8,167 nt of DNA from Alphaproteobacteria bacterium UBA1218. GTDB lineage: Bacteria > Pseudomonadota > Alphaproteobacteria > Rs-D84. The translations under genes and the position numbers were made by a program. Every line of letters starts with the position of its first letter. Within the stretch, counting starts at the first letter, position 1. The stretch lies in contig DBXG01000009.1 in assembly GCA_002309215.1 (NCBI GenBank), forward strand, positions 1 to 8,167, in the 5' to 3' direction. Below, one piece after another: positions 1 through 7,096 of the stretch. The notes under the pieces were generated by a model, which worked only from the letters and a program-made list of their open reading frames with translations, ran no database searches and was not told the origin of the DNA.

Positions 1-879
1 ATGACAACTTATATTTTATCCTTACTGGGCATCATTATAGTATTGCTTTTGATATTGGTATTCAGAAAGCAAACTGTTGATATATCGACTTTGCACGAAG
101 ACAATTCCAGATTACGTGAAAGATTGGCTGAAAGGTTGGGGATGCTGTCACAAAACGCGATTGAATTGAAAAACATCAGCGCTGATATCGCGAATTTCAA
201 GGATATTTTAATGGGCAATAAACAAGCACGCGGTTCTTTTGGCGAAAGACAATTGGAAGATTTGGTTTCTGATATTATGCCACCTGAAAGTTATGCATTC
301 CAAAGCGTTTTATCAACAGGGGTTCGTCCTGACTGTGTTATACGCCTGCCTTATCCACCGGGCGATATGATTATAGACAGCAAATTTCCGCTGGAAAGTT
401 ATAACCGTATTTTATCAGACAAAGATAATATGATGTATAAAAAACAATTTGAACTAGATGTTCGTAAACACATTGATGCAATCGCTGAAAAATACATTAT
501 ACCGGGCGTGACCGCGGAATCCGCAATGATGTTTATTGCATCTGAATCTATATTCGAAGAATTGCACAGCGAATTTCCCGATACAATTGAATATGCCGCA
601 CGCAAAAAAGTATTTATTGTTTCACCTGCAACATTATGGGCAACACTAAACACTATTCGTGCGGTATTATCAGATATAAAAATCAAACGTGTTGCGACAA
701 AAATTAAACGTGAATTGGATTTATTGCTGACTGATTTAGGCAGATTAAACGACAGAACAGAAAACCTGCAAAAACATTTTGCACAAACAACAGGCGACAT
801 AGAACAAATCCAAACATCTGTTTCTAAAATCACTCCACGTGCAGAAAAATTACGTGACATGGATTTTGGGGAGGATTGA
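1..879 (+). CDS. rmuC: RmuC-family protein (short form), membrane-anchored
   Basis: This is a predicted RmuC-family protein of 292 residues. The family has a nuclease-like fold and is linked to limiting recombination at inverted repeats; its biochemistry is poorly defined. Residues 4-21 form one hydrophobic N-terminal segment, followed by a short charged helical stretch (about 28-70). The RmuC core then shows the family landmarks: GSFGERQLE (78-86), RPD (109-111), IDSKFPLESY (125-134), MFIASE (177-182) and SPATLWATL (208-216). The end is helical (about 236-285). E. coli RmuC is about 475 residues; the missing length is mostly the long coiled coil before the core and the C-terminal tail. The start is the first base of the window, so no ribosome site is visible and an upstream start cannot be excluded, although a membrane anchor at the very N-terminus supports this one. 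It converges on the HAD phosphatase gene with a 19-bp gap. Confidence 0.9.
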   Translation: MTTYILSLLGIIIVLLLILVFRKQTVDISTLHEDNSRLRERLAERLGMLSQNAIELKNISADIANFKDILMGNKQARGSFGERQLEDLVSDIMPPESYAFQSVLSTGVRPDCVIRLPYPPGDMIIDSKFPLESYNRILSDKDNMMYKKQFELDVRKHIDAIAEKYIIPGVTAESAMMFIASESIFEELHSEFPDTIEYAARKKVFIVSPATLWATLNTIRAVLSDIKIKRVATKIKRELDLLLTDLGRLNDRTENLQKHFAQTTGDIEQIQTSVSKITPRAEKLRDMDFGED

Positions 880-898
880 AAAACTGATAAAAACAAAT

Positions 899-1501
899 TT
901 ATTTATCTTTTGGCAGACCTGTTTTGCGGTTTATCCAAATTTGTTCTTTTGCGATATTCATCATCGGTATATCAGAGCGACTGTCCGAATAAGAACGCAC
1001 AACTTTTGGTATAAACTTATTTTCTTTTGCCCAATTATCCAACGCAACAACTTTGTTTTTACCATAGCATACAAAATCATATTTCCATGGTTTATCTTGC
1101 TGGGTTTCAGAAGTTAATACCGCATCAAATTTCATATCAGAAACCAATTTTGGAACCAAATAATCTGGACTGGCTGAAATTAAAACGACTTTGTTGCCCG
1201 CTGCACGTTCTTTGGCGACCTGCTCCTTGGCCCAACCAAAACGTTTTTGTTTATGTTCTTTGATAAACGCTGGTGTAAAATTACGAACCATTTTTGGTGT
1301 CAAAAACCTATGCATTTTTTGTCGCCACCAAACACCATCTGGATTGAAAAACTTCGCAATCAATGCGACTAGCATAGACGGAATATAAAACCATGGCTTG
1401 ACCGAATGTCTGAAACAATAGCATTCAAAATCAATATTGGAATCGCCAGCAGATAATGTTCCATCAAAATCAAAAACTACTACATTTACTTTCTTTAACA
1501 T
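899..1501 (-). CDS. HAD-IB family phosphatase (PgpC/CicA-like)
   Basis: This is a 200-residue HAD-superfamily hydrolase of the phosphoserine-phosphatase-like IB group. Motif I is VVFDFDGTLS, with nucleophile D11 and acid/base D13. Motif II is VVLISAS (S109), the motif III lysine is K148 or K150, and motif IV is YSDSRSDIPM (D173, D177). A hydrophobic stretch at 37-51 and the C-terminal WINRKTGLPK tail resemble phosphatidylglycerophosphatase C (E. coli PgpC/YfhB) and Caulobacter CicA, so a membrane-lipid phosphate substrate is possible but not shown. The reading frame stays open upstream to 1654 inside the RND gene. I chose the ATG at 1501 because motif I then sits at residue 11, as usual, and AAGGA lies nine bases upstream. 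It is the last gene of the efflux operon, 62 bp after the permease, and a promoter in that gap suggests partly independent expression. Confidence 0.88.
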   Translation of the reverse strand: MLKKVNVVVFDFDGTLSAGDSNIDFECYCFRHSVKPWFYIPSMLVALIAKFFNPDGVWWRQKMHRFLTPKMVRNFTPAFIKEHKQKRFGWAKEQVAKERAAGNKVVLISASPDYLVPKLVSDMKFDAVLTSETQQDKPWKYDFVCYGKNKVVALDNWAKENKFIPKVVRSYSDSRSDIPMMNIAKEQIWINRKTGLPKDK

Positions 1502-1532
1502 AAGTCTTATTCCTTGGCTTTTGTATGCCGGC

Positions 1533-1561
1533 AGAATATCACGAAACAAAGTCTGAGTCAA
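1533..1561 (-). promoter_or_regulatory. Putative sigma70 promoter for the HAD phosphatase gene
   Basis: On the minus strand TTGACT (1561-1556) and TATTCT (1538-1533) are separated by exactly 17 bases. The predicted start is near 1526, about 25 bases before the ATG at 1501. The -35 box overlaps the last codons of the RND gene just before or at its stop. Both boxes are close to consensus, but the call rests on pattern only. Confidence 0.5.
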
Positions 1562-1563
1562 TT

Positions 1564-4500
1564 TTATTTCTTGCGACTCAATTTTACACGCAACTTTTCC
1601 ATTACAAAGAACAATGCGGGTGTCAGACAGAACGTCCATATCAAAGATGCACACATACCACCAATCATAACCGCGCCCATTGCAACTTTTAATCCGTCAT
1701 TTGACCATAACTGAGGCAGCATACCCGCAACGACAGCAATAGTAGTCATCCAAATCATACGCTTTTTATCCATCAATTCTTGCCATAGAACTTTGTATGC
1801 GTTTTCACCATTTTGCACACGTGCAACTGTTGGCTCTAAAACCAAAATATTGTTGTTCACAACCAAACCGACCAACATAATAAAAGCCAACATCGCACCG
1901 ACATTCATTGATGCACCAGATAAAAACAGCACAATAAACACACCCGCAAAACTGGTTATAATAGATGTTGCAATTGTGAAAGGATGTATAAACGAATTCA
2001 TAATTGCAGCCAACAACATAAATGTTAAAATCGTAGCCAACAAAAATGCCTGAGCGATTTCACCTGTGCTTTCAGATTGAATTTCGGACATACCTGCAAA
2101 AGACGCGCTGTATCCTGGTTCCCAATTTATAGTATCCAAATATTTCTGGATTTCGGCCTGCACAGGACCAATCGTAGATTTACCAATATTTATATCTATT
2201 TCTGTTATTCTGTTTTTATCCAAACGATAAATATTAGATGATGCAGGCGCGCTTTCCAAGGTTCCCAATTGTGATAACGCAACCATCCCTTTTTGAGAAC
2301 TGACATAAACACTGTCAAACATCGATTTATTCTTGAATTGTTTATCGAATTCCAAAACTATGGGATATTCATCACCCTGCTCTTTGTATTTATATGTGTC
2401 ATTTCCAAATAATGCTGTACGCAAAGCACCCCCTGCATTTACATTTTTCACACCCCAAAAATTCATTTTTTCGTTATCTGGTATAAAGCGAAGTTCTTTT
2501 GCTGGTGCTTGTTGTGCCAGAACCACACTTTGCACAGATTCTATTTTGTTAATGTTTTCTATTATCTGATTAGCGTATATATTGCGTTTATCATCATCAT
2601 CACCAAATACGTTTAATACTAAATCAGAACTGATACCAGCGCTGGACATATTTTCACCCGCACGAATTTGGATTTCTGCATCAGGTATATCCGCCAACGT
2701 TGGTAATATTTGTTGTGCCAACTGTTTATCAGACATATTTCGTTTTTCAACATCGACCAATGTCACTTTGACACTAATGTTTTGTAAACCTTTATCACCT
2801 ATCTTGACTGTTGTAGATTTAACCTCTGGAATGTTTGCCACTCGTTCTTCTATGACTTTTGCAATAGATTCAGATTTTGCATATAAACTGCCCATTGGCG
2901 CACGTGCTGTAATTGTTATTTCATTTGCGTCTGTGGATGGCGAAAACTCATTTCCAACATAAGCCATCAATCTGGCAGATAAAATCAAGACACCAACAAC
3001 CCCCAGAATAACAATCCATGGGTGTTTATATTGATATTCGTACCACGAATATAACCGCGTAGAATTATTATGCTTTTGTATTTGTTGAATATCTTTTTTA
3101 TTCTTTCGATTAAATCTTAATAATTTCGCAATCATCATCGGTGTCAAAGTAAATGAAAACAATAGTGATAATAATGTCAAATACACAACAGTCATACCAA
3201 ACTGCAGCATAAATTGTCCAACAATACCGCCCATAAACGCCAAAGGTAAAAACACCACTACGTTCGTGCCAACACCAGCCAACACAGGAATTGCAACTTT
3301 ACGTGTTCCATCTTCTGCGGCTTGTTCTGGTGTTTTACCAGCCTGCAACTCATTCAATGCAGATTCAATTAAAATAATCGCGTTTGATACCAATGTTCCA
3401 AGCGCTGTCGCATATGCCAATAAAGTCATTGTATTTATTGTAAAACCACTACCATTCATAAGAAAGAAACCAGATAATAACGATGCAGGAATCACAATAC
3501 CTGCGATAATCGTAGAACACCAATTACGTGTAAATGCCAACAATACTATTATTGTAAATATAACACCTAAAATAATACTGTTTATTGTATCTGTTGTTGC
3601 CTGGGATATTGTCAAAGATGAATCAGAGACAATTTCCATTGTCGCATTTGGAAAACGGTTTTGTAATTGTGCTTGCAATTCTGGCATTTTTTTACGCAAA
3701 GCATTTGATATTTTTATTGCATTACCGTCAGATGCCTTGACCACAGACATTATAACAACTTCTTTGCCGTTATATCTGGCGCCTTTTTCAATATCACGCG
3801 CGGCATCACGAACATTTGCAACATCGGACAACTTGAAAGTATCGCCTTCGACAGTTGTTATCTCTAGATCTGATATTTCTTTGACGTTTTGGAATTCACC
3901 CATAAAACGAACATTTTCAGAATTGATATCTGTTTCAATTTTTCCACCTGGCACATTCAAGTTATGTGTTGCAATTGCAGATACTATATCATTTATCGTA
4001 ACACCATGCGCAGCCATTAAATCTGGGTCCATTGCGATACGCACAGCACGCGTCAAACCACCAAATGTGTTTACAGATGCAACACCACGAACTGCTGTTA
4101 TTTTATTAGACAGATTATCATTTATATATTTTTCCAAATCTTTTGCATCTGCACCCTGGATAACAATATCCAACACCGCTTGCTGTAATGGGTTTAGTTT
4201 TGCAATCACTGGTTGTTTCAAATCTGACGGAAATTCATTAGCCAATCCATCAATTTTTGCTTTGACCTCATTCGCCTTGTCATCAACATTTACACCCAAA
4301 TTAAATTCAGATATAACATAAGCGCTGTTTTCATAAATCTGACTTGTAATTTTTTTAACACCTGCAACCTCTGACATTGCATTTTCTGCTTTTTTAACAA
4401 CCTGACTTTCTAGTTCAGAAGATGAAGCGCCAGGATATACAAATGTCACCGTCACATACGGAAAATCCACAGACGGCGAACGTTCTATGTTCATTTTTGG

Positions 4501-4581
4501 AAAAGACACCAACCCCAACACCACAAAAAACAAAACGAACATTATTGTTGTGACAGGTCTGCGAATAAAGAACTTTAACAT
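1564..4581 (-). CDS. RND-family efflux permease (AcrB/HAE-like) with altered proton-relay residues
   Basis: This 1005-residue inner-membrane RND transporter is the drug-binding, energy-coupling part of a tripartite efflux pump. It shows the usual duplicated plan. TM1 is at about 10-28, followed by a porter/docking domain containing VTVTFVYPGASSSELE (43-58) and SFPKMNIERSP (26-36). TM2-6 cover about 333-485. A cytoplasmic linker follows, then TM7 (about 522-540), a second periplasmic domain and TM8-12 (about 843-995). The length is close to the AcrB class (about 1030-1050). The TM4 motif that reads LVDDAI in AcrB (D407/D408) reads LVSNAI here (S399, N400). The TM10 lysine (K940) is N909 in LVVNNNILVLE. 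AcrB R971 aligns with K939, and T978 is kept as T946. The gene starts 19 bp after the adaptor stop, with AAAGAGA as ribosome site. The frame is intact and there is no sign of decay, so the changes look lineage-specific rather than disabling. The substrate is unknown. Confidence 0.95.
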   Translation of the reverse strand: MLKFFIRRPVTTIMFVLFFVVLGLVSFPKMNIERSPSVDFPYVTVTFVYPGASSSELESQVVKKAENAMSEVAGVKKITSQIYENSAYVISEFNLGVNVDDKANEVKAKIDGLANEFPSDLKQPVIAKLNPLQQAVLDIVIQGADAKDLEKYINDNLSNKITAVRGVASVNTFGGLTRAVRIAMDPDLMAAHGVTINDIVSAIATHNLNVPGGKIETDINSENVRFMGEFQNVKEISDLEITTVEGDTFKLSDVANVRDAARDIEKGARYNGKEVVIMSVVKASDGNAIKISNALRKKMPELQAQLQNRFPNATMEIVSDSSLTISQATTDTINSIILGVIFTIIVLLAFTRNWCSTIIAGIVIPASLLSGFFLMNGSGFTINTMTLLAYATALGTLVSNAIILIESALNELQAGKTPEQAAEDGTRKVAIPVLAGVGTNVVVFLPLAFMGGIVGQFMLQFGMTVVYLTLLSLLFSFTLTPMMIAKLLRFNRKNKKDIQQIQKHNNSTRLYSWYEYQYKHPWIVILGVVGVLILSARLMAYVGNEFSPSTDANEITITARAPMGSLYAKSESIAKVIEERVANIPEVKSTTVKIGDKGLQNISVKVTLVDVEKRNMSDKQLAQQILPTLADIPDAEIQIRAGENMSSAGISSDLVLNVFGDDDDKRNIYANQIIENINKIESVQSVVLAQQAPAKELRFIPDNEKMNFWGVKNVNAGGALRTALFGNDTYKYKEQGDEYPIVLEFDKQFKNKSMFDSVYVSSQKGMVALSQLGTLESAPASSNIYRLDKNRITEIDINIGKSTIGPVQAEIQKYLDTINWEPGYSASFAGMSEIQSESTGEIAQAFLLATILTFMLLAAIMNSFIHPFTIATSIITSFAGVFIVLFLSGASMNVGAMLAFIMLVGLVVNNNILVLEPTVARVQNGENAYKVLWQELMDKKRMIWMTTIAVVAGMLPQLWSNDGLKVAMGAVMIGGMCASLIWTFCLTPALFFVMEKLRVKLSRKK

Positions 4582-4600
4582 TTTATATCTCTTTGTTTTA

Positions 4601-5215
4601 CTACTTTACAATTTTGATTTTTTCGTTATCTGAAACCTTTGATAAAATCACAATATCGCCACTTTTCAACCCAGATTTTACCAAAACATTTTGTGAATCG
4701 CGCGCTTCTATGACTATATCACGAACACTTGATTTATCGCCATTTACAACATACACATTATTACCGTATACAGCAGAAACCGGCACATAGAAACCATGTT
4801 GTCTGTGTTCCACATATTGCAAACCGTCCAGACAACCGACAGTTTTTATAACATGCATTCCAGAATATAAATCTATATTTTTTGATACAGAAAAGATTTT
4901 ACAATCACCAATTTTTTGACCAACCTTAAACATATTGACGCGCGCCCCCGATACATATGCACGATTATTTTTCACGTTTAATGGCTGGTATAAAACACCG
5001 TCTGTTTCAGATATTTTCAGTGTTTCAACAGGTGCGCCATTTTCAATATTATTACGCATGATATTAAACACTGTGCGATTTCTTTCTGTGAACACATTAT
5101 AAAAACGATATACAAAACACCCAACCACCGCCGTTATTAAAATAATATAAATTATGTTTTTTGATTTGCGCGTTTTCAATTTTTTCACAAATTTTTCTAT
5201 TCTTTCAATCGTCAT
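4601..5215 (-). CDS. Minimal membrane-fusion (periplasmic adaptor-like) protein of RND pump
   Basis: This 204-residue protein sits exactly where the RND periplasmic adaptor is expected, between the outer-membrane factor and the permease. A basic N-terminus (residues 1-19) precedes one membrane anchor (about 20-38), so the rest should be periplasmic. Weak family signals follow: a beta-barrel-like stretch (about 65-127) with LYSGMHV (116-122), resembling the LxPGMxV of adaptors, then YVPVSAVYG (143-151), VYVVNGD (154-160) and VKSGLKSGDIVI (179-190), which match the membrane-proximal domain. No lipoyl halves or long alpha-hairpin are present, and usual adaptors are 350-400 residues. C105 and C128 could form a disulfide. 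A GTG at 5224 would add three residues, but it lies inside the Shine-Dalgarno AGGTGA (5226-5221). The ATG at 5215 has ideal five-base spacing and starts one base after the upstream stop. Function is assigned mainly from context. Confidence 0.8.
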   Translation of the reverse strand: MTIERIEKFVKKLKTRKSKNIIYIILITAVVGCFVYRFYNVFTERNRTVFNIMRNNIENGAPVETLKISETDGVLYQPLNVKNNRAYVSGARVNMFKVGQKIGDCKIFSVSKNIDLYSGMHVIKTVGCLDGLQYVEHRQHGFYVPVSAVYGNNVYVVNGDKSSVRDIVIEARDSQNVLVKSGLKSGDIVILSKVSDNEKIKIVK

Positions 5216-5216
5216 G

Positions 5217-6524
5217 TTATTCACCTAATTTTTTAACTGATTCAGCAGACATTAAAATATTGTATTTCGCGTTTAACAAAGCCATGTCCATTTGATACAA
5301 AGCCCCCGACACATCAGATAATTCAACAGCAGAGGTTTGACCGGCCGCAAAACGTTTTGCAGACACATCATATGCCTGTTGGGCCAGCGAGTGCGCTTTT
5401 TTCAATTTACCCAAATTATTACATAAATGTTTATACTTACTTACTGCGTTATCATATTCTTCGGTTTTCAGTTTCTTTGATTTATCTAAATCTTGACGGG
5501 CAGATTCTGCATTCATCGCTTCCATTGTTGCATTTGCTGAATGGATTCCACCATTAAACAGCGGAACCTGCAAAGCCAAGCCCCAATACGCAGACTGTGA
5601 ACCTTCTTTATCAAACATGTGCCCCATATCTTGACCCATAGAGTAATATGAATAAGAGCCAACTGCAGCCAATGTTGGATAAGCCCCAGAACGTTTAGAC
5701 GACGCATTTGATTCATACATTTTAATTTGTTTTTGATAAATATCCCATTCTGGATTTGATTTTAATTTACCTGCATTTAGTGGCGCAAATTTGTCTGGAA
5801 AATTATCAACCAAAATTAAATCTTCATCAATATCGATTCCCGCCATAATTTTCAGCATTCTGTATGCTGTATCACGATTAAATTCAGCATCAGATAAATT
5901 GATTTCTTTGGACGCAATATCAGATTCTATTTTAATTAAATTGCTACGATTTGCACGCCCTGCCGATGTAAGTTTCTTTTTCGCAGCACGCGCATTATTC
6001 AGATTTCTTTGGGATGCGGACACAATTTCATCTGTCATTTTCGCAGTCCAATATAAATTAGCCGCTGCATATTTAACTTCGCGCATGGTTAAATCTTTGG
6101 CTGATTTAGACATATCAATCGCATCATGCACAGCATCGACTGCATTGCCAATTTTACCAAAAGTATAAATAGGTTGGGTTATTTGCACACCTGCTGAAAA
6201 AATATTATCTGGAATCGCATCAAGCGGTAAAACACTGCCCAAAATCGCGCCAATATCAGACGGTATTTCAACACCATTCGAACTGGTTGGGTGTTTAACA
6301 TTTATTAAATTCATATATGATACTGTCCCATCAATCGACATCCAGCGATTTGCATTTATCGCACTCAATTGCGCTTTGGCTTTTTTAATATTCGCATCTG
6401 CACGTTTAATATCATTTGATTCAGACACAATCTTTTCAATTGCTTGGTTTAATGACAAATCCATACCAAAAGCATTTGGAATCACCGCCACACACGACAA
6501 TACACAAAATAATAATTTACGCAT
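5217..6524 (-). CDS. TolC-like outer-membrane efflux protein
   Basis: This 435-residue outer-membrane factor should form the trimeric exit duct of the pump. The N-terminus is a signal peptide (MRKLLFCVLSCVAVIPNAFG, likely cut after G20); there is no lipobox. The mature part shows the internal duplication of the OEP family. Each half has helical stretches (about 22-60, 130-225, and 265-280 with 328-432) around paired beta strands. The strand-end motifs are QITQPIYTFGKIGNA (114-128) and LQVPLFNGGIHSAN (318-331), the typical QP(I/L)F-G repeats. The total length fits TolC/OprM proteins. The start codon overlaps the last codons of the MarR gene by 8 bp, with GGAG seven bases upstream, so the two are likely translationally coupled. 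Having the outer-membrane gene first, before adaptor and pump, is a less usual gene order. Confidence 0.93.
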   Translation of the reverse strand: MRKLLFCVLSCVAVIPNAFGMDLSLNQAIEKIVSESNDIKRADANIKKAKAQLSAINANRWMSIDGTVSYMNLINVKHPTSSNGVEIPSDIGAILGSVLPLDAIPDNIFSAGVQITQPIYTFGKIGNAVDAVHDAIDMSKSAKDLTMREVKYAAANLYWTAKMTDEIVSASQRNLNNARAAKKKLTSAGRANRSNLIKIESDIASKEINLSDAEFNRDTAYRMLKIMAGIDIDEDLILVDNFPDKFAPLNAGKLKSNPEWDIYQKQIKMYESNASSKRSGAYPTLAAVGSYSYYSMGQDMGHMFDKEGSQSAYWGLALQVPLFNGGIHSANATMEAMNAESARQDLDKSKKLKTEEYDNAVSKYKHLCNNLGKLKKAHSLAQQAYDVSAKRFAAGQTSAVELSDVSGALYQMDMALLNAKYNILMSAESVKKLGE

Positions 6525-6963
6525 TTGCTTGCTCCATCTTTTTCAATATTTCATTTATAGTCCTGCTGGTTTCTGCCAATCTATCTTGTTCAGATTCGGG
6601 CAAACATTTGCACAGAGATTCCAACGCAGTCATAAACTTATCAATTATTTTTTCTGCTAAAACCTTACCTGATTTAGTCACTTCATACCATGTATCACGA
6701 TGATCATCTGGGTCAGTCGAACGAACAACCAATTTATCTTGTTCTAACTTGCGAAAAACACTACAAAGGTTAGCGGTAGAAATAACCTCACGCGCTGAAA
6801 AATCTTTCAATTTGATTTTGCCAGATAAATACAGACGAACCAAAACCGTCATTTGCTGACGCGATTGTTTAGAACCTTCAAATAATGGCTGCAAACGGTT
6901 CGCCAAACGCCCCATAATGCGCATATTTTCAGCCATCAAACTTGTCACTTCTGTATGCGTCAT
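6517..6963 (-). CDS. MarR-family transcriptional regulator
   Basis: This 148-residue winged-helix regulator is the first gene of the efflux operon. The dimerisation helix is N-terminal (about 5-30). The DNA-binding domain spans about 35-100, with a recognition helix around STANLCSVFRKLEQDKLV (62-79). The wing is VRSTDPDDHRDTWYEVTKSGK (80-100), matching the MarR signature DxRDxRxxxLTxxG except that W92 and V95 replace the usual residues. The C-terminal helices (about 103-146) complete the dimer interface. The frame is open back to an ATG at 7029, but that start lies upstream of the predicted transcription start. The ATG at 6963 has a strong AGGAG (6973-6969) five bases away and gives a normal MarR length. 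Likely role: autorepressor released by a pump substrate, binding the palindrome over its own promoter. Confidence 0.92.
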   Translation of the reverse strand: MTHTEVTSLMAENMRIMGRLANRLQPLFEGSKQSRQQMTVLVRLYLSGKIKLKDFSAREVISTANLCSVFRKLEQDKLVVRSTDPDDHRDTWYEVTKSGKVLAEKIIDKFMTALESLCKCLPESEQDRLAETSRTINEILKKMEQANA

Positions 6964-6995
6964 ACCCACTCCTTTTTTTAATCGTTTAGAAATAA

Positions 6996-7018
6996 AATCA
7001 TTAAAAGTTTTAACGATT
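6996..7018. promoter_or_regulatory. Candidate MarR operator, 23-bp imperfect palindrome
   Basis: The arms AATCATTAAAA and TTTTAACGATT flank a central G (7007) with one mismatched pair (7000/7014). The palindrome covers the predicted transcription start (about 7009) and part of the -10 box of the MarR/efflux operon, where a repressor would block RNA polymerase. A third copy of the half-site, AATCGTT, lies at 6980-6986. The three half-site starts (6980, 6996, 7012) are 16 bp apart. Binding by the MarR protein is inferred. Confidence 0.65.
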
Positions 7019-7044
7019 ATATGTATCACTCAAATCAAAGTCAA
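7016..7044 (-). promoter_or_regulatory. Sigma70 promoter of the MarR-efflux operon
   Basis: On the minus strand TTGACT (7044-7039) and a perfect TATAAT (7021-7016) are separated by exactly 17 bases, giving a start near 7009 and a leader of about 45 bases before the MarR ATG at 6963. It is one of the best promoter matches in the window, and it lies over the candidate operator. A second TTGACT overlaps five bases further upstream but is too far from the -10 box. Confidence 0.75.
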
Positions 7045-7062
7045 GTCAATAAATATAATCAC

Positions 7063-7090
7063 TTGATTTTTTTTGTAAAGGTTTTACAAT
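7063..7090 (+). promoter_or_regulatory. Putative sigma70 promoter for the structured RNA and DUF1796-like gene
   Basis: TTGATT (7063-7068) and TACAAT (7085-7090) are spaced by 16 bases, predicting a start near 7097. It is divergent from the efflux operon promoter, with only 18 bp between the two -35 boxes, so events at one promoter could affect the other. Confidence 0.45.
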
Positions 7091-7096
7091 GATAGT

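Noticed and set aside
880..898. Bidirectional terminator between the convergent RmuC and HAD genes
   Set aside because: The 19-bp gap has only a weak A/T-rich stretch and no convincing stem-loop.
1502..1654. 51-residue extension of the HAD phosphatase from an ATG at 1654
   Set aside because: It overlaps the end of the RND gene in another frame and puts the N-terminal DxD motif unusually far from the start. The ATG at 1501 has its own ribosome site.
3266..4321. Long open frame on the plus strand (351 codons) opposite the RND gene
   Set aside because: It is antisense to the strongly conserved RND reading frame, shows no recognisable domain, and has the biased composition expected of a shadow frame.
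5216..5224. GTG start for the adaptor at 5224
   Set aside because: The GTG is part of the Shine-Dalgarno AGGTGA that serves the ATG at 5215.
6964..7029. 22-residue N-terminal extension of the MarR protein from an ATG at 7029
   Set aside because: It would begin upstream of the predicted transcription start and run through the operator and -10 box. The ATG at 6963 has a strong AGGAG at ideal spacing.
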